From Pseudomonadota bacterium (lineage in GTDB: Bacteria > Pseudomonadota > Alphaproteobacteria > Paracaedibacterales > CAIULA01), in assembly GCA_021804455.1 (NCBI GenBank), contig JAJZHT010000014.1, positions 1-13,695 on the forward strand: a DNA stretch of 13,695 bases, written 5' to 3'. Each line of letters opens with the position of its first letter. The stretch's first letter is position 1. The notes beneath the pieces were generated by a model. The model had not been told where the DNA came from, did not search any database, and saw only the letters and a list, made by a program, of their open reading frames with translations. Below, piece by piece: positions 1 through 5,703 of the stretch. The translations under genes and the position numbers were made by a program.

Positions 1-1
1 G

Positions 2-202
2 AGGTGGAGAAACAAAGAGGCGGGGGAGGGTTTGGGGGGGGGGGGGGGTGGGGGAGAGATGAGGGTGGAAATAAAGCGTCGTTTCAGCAACCAAAACAAG
101 CAGAACAAAACACCTGAAGGCATGAGGACACGGGCACAATTAATGACTCAAACTTTGGCAAGCCACGTTGTTAATCAACCTTCATCCTCTTCAATTAAGT
201 GA
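2..202 (+). CDS. 3' end of an unidentified gene (partial)
   Basis: One forward frame is open from the window edge to a TGA at 200-202, about 66 codons. The last 45 or so codons look like ordinary basic, polar protein ending in a serine-rich tail (SSSSIK). The upstream part is interrupted by a run of glycine codons produced by a 15-G homopolymer at 34-48, so the reading frame before that run is not secure. The stop lies six bases before the preferred bamB start, as expected for the previous gene of an operon. In many proteobacteria a TPR protein (YfgM) precedes bamB, but nothing visible here identifies this tail as one. Confidence 0.35.
   Translation, partial: RWRNKEAGEGLGGGGGGGEMRVEIKRRFSNQNKQNKTPEGMRTRAQLMTQTLASHVVNQPSSSSIK
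34..48. repeat. 15-base poly-G homopolymer in a G-rich tract
   Basis: Fifteen consecutive G residues are flanked by further G-rich sequence from about 18 to 68, right at the window edge. It lies in an apparently coding frame, where it would give a glycine run. It may be a slippage-prone tract or a sequencing/assembly artefact at a contig end. The sequence alone cannot tell which. Confidence 0.9.
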
Positions 203-207
203 ATGAA

Positions 208-1530
208 ATGAAATTCTATAAAAAACAACTTTTTCTTACAGCAGCCGGCGTAGTTTGCCTGTTTTTGACGGCCTGTGATAAACAAAAACCGGTTTTAACA
301 GGGCAACGAGAAGCTTTTATCGCCCTGGAAACACGGCAGCAGCCCGATCCAGTATTAGCACAACACGTTGTAGCGATTCCGGCGGGGGTTGCTAATTCCA
401 GTTGGCCTCAGATGGCGGGTAATCCTGCTCACGCAATGCCCGTTTTAAAATTAGCTCCTGATCCAAAATCTCAAGGTTCCATTAGTCTAGGTCGTGGAGC
501 AACCGATTGTCAGCGCTTGCTGTCTATGGTTGTGGCGGAAAATGGAAGAATTTATGGGATGGATGCGGACGGGTTGGTAACGGCAATAGACACGGCAAAG
601 ACGCCTTTTGCGGTTGTTTGGCAAAAACCAACAACACCTTCCGATATTTATCAGGAGGCTTTGGGTGGAGGCGTTTCTGTTCAAAAAGGCATTGTTTATG
701 CCAGCACATCTTTTGGTGAGTTGGTAGCTTTTGATGAAAAAGAAGGGCGTGAGTTATGGCGTTCTTCCGTTCACTCTCCGGTTCGAACGGCCCCTACGGT
801 TAAGGATGGGCGTGTATTTGTGACAACCATTAGCAACGAAACTTTTGCCTTTGATGCCACAACGGGAACGCACCTTTGGAGCCATGCTGGAATTGCTGAG
901 CAGTCGGCACTTTTAGGAGGAGGAAGCCCAGCGGTTTCTGAAAATGTTGTTATTGTGGCGTATTCATCGGGCGAGGTGTATGCGTTACAGGCTGAAAATG
1001 GTCATGTTCTTTGGTCGGATACTTTAACCTCCGCTGTTCGGGTTGATACAGTTTCGAGTATTCCCCACATTCGAGCCTGCCCTGTTGTAGAAGGAGGGCA
1101 GGTTTTTGTAATCAGCCACGGGGGGCGCATAGTTTCGATTGATCTGAAGACCGGTGTTCGTCAATGGCAACGCGAAATTGGAGGAACCCATGCCCCGGTT
1201 GTAGCAGGAGATTGGCTGTTCGTTTTAAGTGGACAAGGCGATGTCTTTTGTCTTCAGCGCCATACGGGGGCAATCCGCTGGGCCGCTGCTTTGCCGAAAA
1301 TTGATTCTGAGGATTCCGATAAAAAAACTATTTTTTGGTCTGGTCCCGTGTTGATAGAGGATCAGCTGGTGTTCTCAGGATCCAATGGGCAAGTTCGATT
1401 TATTCATGTGAAAGACGGTCAAATGGCAAAAGTTTTGACATTTTCGGGACAAAGCTTTTTGCCCCCTATTGTGGTGAATCAAACACTTTACATATTAAAT
1501 GACCAAGCTGAGCTGTATGCCTGGAAATAA
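208..1530 (+). CDS. bamB: Outer-membrane protein assembly factor BamB (PQQ-repeat lipoprotein)
   Basis: BamB is the beta-propeller lipoprotein of the BAM complex, which inserts beta-barrel proteins into the outer membrane from the periplasmic side. The ATG at 208 gives a 440-residue protein with a basic N-terminus (MKFYKKQ), a hydrophobic segment and a lipobox LTAC with the lipidated cysteine at residue 23. From about residue 95 on, about eight PQQ-like blades can be read, each of the form G-x-(V/I)-(Y/F)-...-G-x-(V/L)-x-A-(I/F)-D-...-G-x-x-x-W; the last ends at the C-terminus with LYAWK. An in-frame GTG at 199 would add three residues before the charged signal sequence and is less likely. 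The next gene, der, overlaps its end by 14 bases; bamB-der adjacency is a conserved proteobacterial arrangement. The assignment rests on fold plus context, since PQQ repeats alone are not specific. Confidence 0.87.
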   Translation: MKFYKKQLFLTAAGVVCLFLTACDKQKPVLTGQREAFIALETRQQPDPVLAQHVVAIPAGVANSSWPQMAGNPAHAMPVLKLAPDPKSQGSISLGRGATDCQRLLSMVVAENGRIYGMDADGLVTAIDTAKTPFAVVWQKPTTPSDIYQEALGGGVSVQKGIVYASTSFGELVAFDEKEGRELWRSSVHSPVRTAPTVKDGRVFVTTISNETFAFDATTGTHLWSHAGIAEQSALLGGGSPAVSENVVIVAYSSGEVYALQAENGHVLWSDTLTSAVRVDTVSSIPHIRACPVVEGGQVFVISHGGRIVSIDLKTGVRQWQREIGGTHAPVVAGDWLFVLSGQGDVFCLQRHTGAIRWAAALPKIDSEDSDKKTIFWSGPVLIEDQLVFSGSNGQVRFIHVKDGQMAKVLTFSGQSFLPPIVVNQTLYILNDQAELYAWK

Positions 1531-2902
1531 CACAGAGAACGATCTGACAACCGTTGCCATTGTTGGACGGCCCAATGTGGGTAAATCAACGTTGTTTAAT
1601 CGGTTAGCGGGTCGGCGTTTGGCTTTGGTTCATGATCAACCTGGTGTCACCCGAGATCGGCGTGAAGCGGTTGTTGAGTTTTTAGGACTGAAGTTTCGCT
1701 TGGTGGATACCCCAGGTTTAATTGATGAAGATACAAAGACGTTGTCAGTAACGTTAGCCTCCGCCATGCGAGAGCAAAGTTTGATGGCCATTCAAAATGC
1801 TGGGGTTCTGTTGCTGGTTGTTGATGGCCAGGAGGGTTGTACGCCTTATGATTATGAGTTGGCCAACCTTTTACGACGCCATAAAAAACCGACTTTTGTT
1901 TTGGTCAATAAATCAGAAGGGAAAAATGGTCTTCAAGGATGGGCGGACGCTGCTACTCTAGGGCTGGGAGAACCCGTTCCCATTTCGGCAGAACACGGTT
2001 TAGGCATGGCTGATTTACAGCAGATTTTAGAGTCTTATGTTTCTGAAACTTCTGTTGAAGAATGGACAGAAGAAAAGCCTGATAAACCTCTACGTTTGGC
2101 AATTATGGGGCGCCCTAATGTCGGTAAATCGACTCTGGTGAACAGTTTCATCGGCGAGAATCGTCAATTGACAGCCGATATTCCTGGTGTAACGCGGGAT
2201 GCTATTACCTTAAACTGGCATTACCAAGATCGTGCCATTGAGTTGGTGGATACAGCAGGGATTCGTCGTCAAAGTCGCGTGGACCAAAGTGTTGAGCGTC
2301 TTGCTGTTATGGATGCAGAAAGAACCTTGCGCTTTGCAGAGGTTGTGGTTTTGGTGATTGATGGTTCTGTTCCTTTGGATCAATTGATTGAAAAACAAGA
2401 TTTAACATTGGCTTCTCAGATTATTGAGGAGGGACGTGGCTTGGTTCTGGCCATTAATAAATGGGATCGGGTTAAAAATAAAAATTCTTTGTTGGTCCAT
2501 TTACAACATCAGCTGGATCGGCATTTTGCTCAGGCACGTGGGATCCCTTGTATTCCTATTTCAGCCTTGAATCAAAAAAATTTATCAACTTTGATGGACC
2601 AGGTTTTAAAAATAGAGCAAAGTTGGAATCGTCGTTTTAAGACCCCAGATTTAAACCGTTGGTTACGGGAAGCAACGGAAAGTCATTCACCGCCGGCCAT
2701 TGCGGGGCGACGTATCCGCCTTAAATATATTCTACAAACAAAGTCTCGTCCTCCCACTTTCTTGGTGTTTTGTACAAAGGCGGATGAAGTACCTGAATCT
2801 TATCGGCGTTATTTGCTTAACAGCTTAAGGGACACTTTTGATATACCAGGTATTCCTTTGCGCATGAGTTTTCGGGCTAGTAAAAATCCCTACACTTCTT
2901 GA
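1517..2902 (+). CDS. der: Ribosome biogenesis GTPase Der (EngA)
   Basis: Der is a double-GTPase that acts in maturation of the 50S ribosomal subunit. Two tandem G domains are visible. The first has GRPNVGKST near residue 17, DTPG near 64 and NKSE (the NKxD position). The second has another GRPNVGKST near residue 200, DTAG near 250 and NKWD near 315. A KH-like C-terminal domain follows, with the usual basic stretch and a motif around RPPTFLVFCTKADEVP. The length of 461 residues is normal for the family. The ATG at 1517 was preferred because it leaves a short N-terminus before the first G domain; an in-frame ATG at 1499 would add six residues. Both starts lie inside bamB, so translation is probably coupled. 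Confidence 0.97.
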   Translation: MPGNNTENDLTTVAIVGRPNVGKSTLFNRLAGRRLALVHDQPGVTRDRREAVVEFLGLKFRLVDTPGLIDEDTKTLSVTLASAMREQSLMAIQNAGVLLLVVDGQEGCTPYDYELANLLRRHKKPTFVLVNKSEGKNGLQGWADAATLGLGEPVPISAEHGLGMADLQQILESYVSETSVEEWTEEKPDKPLRLAIMGRPNVGKSTLVNSFIGENRQLTADIPGVTRDAITLNWHYQDRAIELVDTAGIRRQSRVDQSVERLAVMDAERTLRFAEVVVLVIDGSVPLDQLIEKQDLTLASQIIEEGRGLVLAINKWDRVKNKNSLLVHLQHQLDRHFAQARGIPCIPISALNQKNLSTLMDQVLKIEQSWNRRFKTPDLNRWLREATESHSPPAIAGRRIRLKYILQTKSRPPTFLVFCTKADEVPESYRRYLLNSLRDTFDIPGIPLRMSFRASKNPYTS

Positions 2903-2956
2903 ATAATTTTAGCTAAAGTATGAGTTAAAATTTCTTGAAGGAGGCACTCGCAGTTT

Positions 2957-3496
2957 ATGGTTATCAAATGGAAGCCAATAAGCGTCGGAGTTATTTTTCT
3001 GATAACTGTGAAGGCAGTGAGTGCCCACGGTGAAAAAATAGCCGATTCAGTGCGTCAAGACCTTGGGCAAAGAATTTACCAAGCTTGGGTGGATAAAGGA
3101 CTTTGCGACCTAAAGAATCCCCAAATCTTAGCCGCAAGAGAATTGGGGAACAAAGCTCACCTTATTGTTCCAGACAATCTTGAAAAAATGAATTTGTTAC
3201 GGCAGAGTTATGAAAAGTTTAAACAAACTCCCGATTCAGAGCGTCTTTATGATCGTTGGGTAAAATATTCTGAACTGATGTTTTTGGCCCATAAGTTAAT
3301 GCTCAACACTCAGGAAAATCCCCAAAGGTGGGATTATGAAAGAGAATTCCGAGTTTATGATCCAATTTACCAAGCGCTGACTGAAGAGTTAGAAGGGGAA
3401 AAAAACAACCTTGAGCTGATTGTTTTGAACGAATCGGGAATTAAACCTGAAAATTATAGAATTCCTCAACCCACGCCTTTGGAGCATTGGGATTAG
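2957..3496 (+). CDS. Predicted exported protein of unknown function
   Basis: I do not recognise this 179-residue protein. It begins with a typical Sec signal: a short basic start (MVIKWK), a hydrophobic core and a likely cleavage after AVSA near residue 23. The mature part is about 155 residues, highly charged and apparently mostly helical, with one cysteine, aromatic-rich stretches such as RLYDRWVKYSELMF and a proline-rich C-terminus ending in EHWD. No lipobox, membrane segment or catalytic motif stands out. A strong AAGGAGG ribosome binding site lies at 2938-2944; its 12-base distance to the ATG is a little long, but no closer in-frame start exists. The gene follows der after 54 bases on the same strand and is probably co-transcribed or driven from a weak promoter in that gap. 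Confidence 0.75.
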   Translation: MVIKWKPISVGVIFLITVKAVSAHGEKIADSVRQDLGQRIYQAWVDKGLCDLKNPQILAARELGNKAHLIVPDNLEKMNLLRQSYEKFKQTPDSERLYDRWVKYSELMFLAHKLMLNTQENPQRWDYEREFRVYDPIYQALTEELEGEKNNLELIVLNESGIKPENYRIPQPTPLEHWD

Positions 3497-3882
3497 AAAA
3501 GATTGATGAACGCCTGTAAGAGGGGGGAGAAGGTGCCTCTCTGTCGATGAGGTGTTTACAGAGAGTCACCAAAGATGGGGGAGAGAAATGCTGCCACCAT
3601 TTTATAGAAGTTTAGCGATCGTTGGATTTTAGAGTTACCAATAAATGAATCAGTTTAAAGCCGTGCCTTCCTTAATTACATATACAGTATACCTATGTTT
3701 TTCCTTAAATAATACTTGACATTTTTCTCACTCAATATATCCCTATACTGAAACCAACGAGAAAACAGGATTTAATAAAGAGAGAATCTGTTGTTTCCTA
3801 TGTCTTTCTTGGTCAGTGGGACCTCGAAAATAGGTTGGATTGAGAATAATATATGGGCCGTGTTGTAATTGAGGAGTCGATG
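3497..3882. other. Intergenic region upstream of the Tgl-like gene
   Basis: These 386 bases hold no convincing gene. They contain the hairpin at 3532-3570, a short palindrome TATAC-A-GTATA at 3681-3691 that could be an operator, and an AT-rich segment with TTGACA at 3716-3721 and TATACT at 3744-3749. Those two hexamers are 22 bases apart, too far for a standard sigma-70 promoter, so the true start of transcription is unclear. Confidence 0.5.
3532..3570 (+). terminator. Inverted repeat / possible terminator after the exported-protein gene
   Basis: GGTG at 3532-3535 and CTCTCTGT at 3537-3544 pair with ACAGAGAG at 3558-3565 and CACC at 3567-3570, giving a 12-pair stem with one mismatch and a 13-base loop. 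It begins 36 bases after the stop codon of the exported-protein gene. No T-run follows, so if it ends transcription it is not a classic intrinsic terminator; it may simply protect the mRNA 3' end. Confidence 0.4.
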
Positions 3883-4839
3883 ATGATGTTAAACTTAAAA
3901 ATATATGTAGGAAGATTACTTTCATGTCTGGCGTTTTTGTTGGCAATACTACACGGATCAGAAGTTTATGGTTCGAGCCCTGGATCTGGATCGAGTCCAG
4001 AAACAAAGATTGATTTATATAACCAGGAAAAATTTAATCTTTTCGTGGCTGTAAAGAGTCAAAAATTTTACTCGGATGTTAATGAAACAGAATGTATAAA
4101 GTTGCCAAATGACGGTGAAAATCGCGCTGTACCAAAAAAAAGTCAAACGGAACTTGAATTCACCCTTATCCCCCATGACATGGGATGGATGCGAATGTGG
4201 AACCTCCAACCAAAGAAAGGGGTCAGCCCTTCAACTGCCTTAAAGGACTTAACAATTAGGCATGAAAACCCTGTCGTTATAGGGTGTGAGACAGTTATCA
4301 GTATCGCAGTACTACATTGTATTTTAGAAGCTTTAACCCCAAAAATCTTTGATGCCTATTTTACTAAAGGCTTCAGCATTGGTCATGAGGTTCTAGGGGA
4401 ATTTCTTTCTATATGTGAAGGGAAACCCATACCCAGGGAAAGAGGGGAAATAGGTTATATTAAGAATATAACCTCTTATTTCTATAGGCATCCTCACGGA
4501 TCAGCCAACGGAGAAAATGTTATCTGTACTGGTAAGAATGCTCGAAAGGAACCTCAATATATAGGATTAGGGGCGTTATTTAAAAAAGGGCCTCAAACCT
4601 TAGAACAAATTTATGATGATTTTAAAACTGAATTCTTGAAAGAGCCTACTGCCAAAGAACTGAAAACGATTCAAGAAAAAAATTATAGTTGTCCAGATTA
4701 CGAACAATTAAAAAATTGCAAAGACAAGCAGATATGGCAGGATTTTTTTCATAAGGCTCAGACTTCGGCGGGTGACAACGTAGCTGTTATTAATATAGAA
4801 AAAATAAAAGAGATTAGGAAGAAATTCAAAGATGCGTAA
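3883..4839 (+). CDS. Predicted exported Tgl-like transglutaminase homologue
   Basis: The central and C-terminal parts resemble, from remembered sequence, the Bacillus spore-coat transglutaminase Tgl, which forms Gln-Lys isopeptide cross-links. Matching blocks in order are: a segment with SPSTALKDL; a cysteine-centred helix (GCETVISIAVLHCILEAL) aligned with the Tgl segment FECATAIVIIYY; and NGENVICTG aligned with RGENVILLG. The proposed catalytic Cys (residue 135, codon 4285-4287) and Glu (residue 211, codon 4513-4515) are 76 residues apart, against 71 in Tgl (Cys116, Glu187). The Tgl Glu115 next to the cysteine is Gly here. The protein starts with a signal peptide, has a Gly/Ser/Pro-rich linker and several mature-part cysteines, and ends in a lysine-rich tail, none of which I recall in Tgl. 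GAGGAG at 3871-3876 favours the ATG at 3883 or 3886 over 3853 or 3880. Substrate and destination are unknown. Confidence 0.65.
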   Translation: MMLNLKIYVGRLLSCLAFLLAILHGSEVYGSSPGSGSSPETKIDLYNQEKFNLFVAVKSQKFYSDVNETECIKLPNDGENRAVPKKSQTELEFTLIPHDMGWMRMWNLQPKKGVSPSTALKDLTIRHENPVVIGCETVISIAVLHCILEALTPKIFDAYFTKGFSIGHEVLGEFLSICEGKPIPRERGEIGYIKNITSYFYRHPHGSANGENVICTGKNARKEPQYIGLGALFKKGPQTLEQIYDDFKTEFLKEPTAKELKTIQEKNYSCPDYEQLKNCKDKQIWQDFFHKAQTSAGDNVAVINIEKIKEIRKKFKDA

Positions 4840-4864
4840 GTTCACAGAGAAGTGAGACATTTGA

Positions 4865-4929
4865 GGGGGGGGTGAGTGCTGTTTTTATGGAGCGCTGATT
4901 AAGAAGCACCGTAGCGAGCCCCCCCTTTT
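4865..4929 (+). terminator. Probable terminator of the Tgl-like gene
   Basis: A run of eight G at 4865-4872 can pair with seven C at 4919-4925, and an inner stem GTGCT (4876-4880) pairs with AGCAC (4905-4909). A TTTT run at 4926-4929 follows directly. It lies 26 bases after the stop codon. The stem is interrupted by internal loops, so termination strength is uncertain. Confidence 0.45.
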
Positions 4930-4933
4930 CAGA

Positions 4934-4994
4934 TGAGGAAAAGACCTCTAGGTTAGGTTTTGAAAACACTAAAACTTGGAGGTCTTTTTCCTCA
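4934..4994. repeat. Long inverted repeat with a single-base bulge
   Basis: The left arm TGAGGAAAAGACCTC (4934-4948) matches the reverse complement of 4979-4994, except for one extra T in the right arm. The 30-base loop contains its own small hairpin, GTTTT-G-AAAAC. Arm length and spacing would fit a MITE-like element or a folded RNA; no target-site duplication is obvious. Confidence 0.7.
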
Positions 4995-5192
4995 GATGCA
5001 AGGAAGATTCAAGAATATTTTAGTGAGATTCAGCGTTATTTTTTAGCCCACGCCCGTGGGCAAAGTTTTATAGCTCATTCATAATGAGGGACATGAAACA
5101 CCTCTTATTCCCAGAAAATTCTTAAGTCCTATAAACCCCCGTCGTAAACAACTTATAAAGGTTTAGCTGTAAGATGAAGAGAAGAAGTTTGT

Positions 5193-5221
5193 AAGGGTTA
5201 ATGTTTTCAACATTAACCCTT
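5193..5221. repeat. Perfect 13-bp hairpin
   Basis: AAGGGTTAATGTT (5193-5205) is followed by the loop TTC and its exact reverse complement (5209-5221). No U-run follows on either strand, so it is not a classic terminator. A 13-pair perfect stem in non-coding DNA points to a selected RNA or DNA structure, or to a repeat element. Confidence 0.8.
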
Positions 5222-5286
5222 GGGTAAGGTTTTCAGGCTATATTGTGAGAAGGTACCGAGGTGATGAAGCTTCTTTGGAAGAAAGA

Positions 5287-5322
5287 CCCTTTTTTGAAAC
5301 ACAAAAAAAGGGGAAGTTTTTT
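5287..5322 (+). terminator. A/T-rich hairpin followed by a six-T run
   Basis: CCCTTTTTT at 5287-5295 pairs with AAAAAAGGG at 5304-5312 (nine pairs, eight-base loop), and six T follow at 5317-5322 after a four-base gap. This fits a weak intrinsic terminator on the plus strand, but no transcript that it would end has been identified. Confidence 0.3.
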
Positions 5323-5352
5323 CCCACTGCTCCTGGGGGAAATTGGGTTTAG

Positions 5353-5378
5353 CCCCCCTCCCTTAACTGGGTGGGGGG
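5353..5378. repeat. G/C-rich hairpin
   Basis: CCCCCC-T-CCC (5353-5362) pairs with GGG-T-GGGGGG (5369-5378), with one T-T mismatch and a six-base loop. A-runs rather than T-runs follow on the plus strand. It stands just upstream of the candidate small-RNA promoter and may insulate it. Confidence 0.55.
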
Positions 5379-5394
5379 TGGCGAAAAAAATAAA

Positions 5395-5423
5395 TTAACT
5401 TTTTGTTAATTTTGGTTGATAAA
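5395..5423 (+). promoter_or_regulatory. Possible sigma-70 promoter for the candidate 6S-like RNA
   Basis: TTAACT at 5395-5400 and GATAAA at 5418-5423 are 17 bases apart and each match four of six consensus positions. They would start transcription near 5430, at the left edge of the structured region. The match is modest and the case rests partly on the RNA call. Confidence 0.3.
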
Positions 5424-5429
5424 AGATTG

Positions 5430-5594
5430 ACAGATTAGCGATCCCCGCTCTGTGCTCGACCCTTATAAAGGGGCATCCGCATCTCGTTTCTTGATCGTCA
5501 GTTTCCTTGACCGGATGCAAGCAACGTAACAGTTGCGCTCTGGGGGCTCATGTGACAGGGATTCAACCTTGCAATCCAACAGAATAAGAGGGAC
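5430..5594 (+). ncRNA. ssrS: Candidate 6S-like structured RNA
   Basis: No protein is encoded here, but the sequence has the outline of 6S RNA, the rod-shaped RNA that binds sigma-70 RNA polymerase in place of a promoter. TCCC (5442-5445) pairs with GGGA (5590-5593) and TCTGT (5449-5453) with ACAGA (5579-5583), closing a rod of about 150 bases. Inside are hairpins GCATCCG/CGGATGC (5473-5479 with 5512-5518) and GCAAC/GTTGC (5521-5525 with 5532-5536). The 5' motif TGTGCTCGACC and the 3' motif GGATTCAACCTTGCAA recall conserved strand segments of alphaproteobacterial 6S RNAs, from memory. Six T at 5595-5600 follow the closing stem. The ends are approximate and another structured RNA is possible. 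Confidence 0.42.
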
Positions 5595-5664
5595 TTTTTT
5601 GCTTAGATCAGTTTATGAAAATCAATTTTTTGAAAAGATTCATAAAAAAACATGTGGCGCGCAA

Positions 5665-5703
5665 AAGGGATTTTCTTTTTTAGAAAATCCCTTAAGTTTT
5701 TTT
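5665..5703. terminator. Bidirectional terminator between the candidate RNA and the Rpn-like gene
   Basis: AAGGGATTTTC (5665-5675) and GAAAATCCCTT (5683-5693) form a perfect 11-pair stem with a seven-base loop. On the plus strand seven T follow at 5697-5703; on the minus strand TT follows directly and extends the T stretch. It lies between convergent units and overlaps the stop codon region of the minus-strand gene. Confidence 0.75.

Larger units (their letters stand above)
4930..5394. other. Non-coding stretch dense in inverted repeats
   Basis: I see no protein gene here. The stretch holds, in order, inverted repeats at 4934-4994, 5046-5061 (GCCCAC/GTGGGC), 5074-5088 (CTCATT/AATGAG), 5193-5221, 5287-5312 and 5353-5378. 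This is many for under 500 bases. It may be decayed mobile DNA or the untranslated part of one or more small RNAs. No transposase remnant could be read on either strand. Confidence 0.5.

Noticed and set aside
199..207. GTG at 199 as the bamB start
   Set aside because: It overlaps the upstream stop codon and adds NE before the basic signal sequence; the ATG at 208 gives a cleaner lipoprotein signal.
3716..3749. TTGACA followed by TATACT upstream of the Tgl-like gene, as a promoter
   Set aside because: The hexamers are 22 bases apart, outside the 16-18 range; no better partner was found for either, so only the region is described.
4996..5046. Short frame starting MQGRFKNILV in the hairpin-rich gap
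   Set aside because: Only 16 codons, no binding site and no similarity that I can recognise.
5046..5061. GCCCAC/GTGGGC hairpin as an intrinsic terminator
   Set aside because: Only six pairs with a four-base loop; A residues rather than T follow on the plus strand, and no strong T-run follows on the minus strand.
4865..5379. CRISPR array
   Set aside because: The repeats are inverted, differ from each other and are not regularly spaced.
5427..5432. Perfect TTGACA as a -35 element for the structured RNA
   Set aside because: No -10-like hexamer occurs 16-18 bases later, and TATAAA at 5464-5469 is 31 bases away and lies inside a predicted stem.
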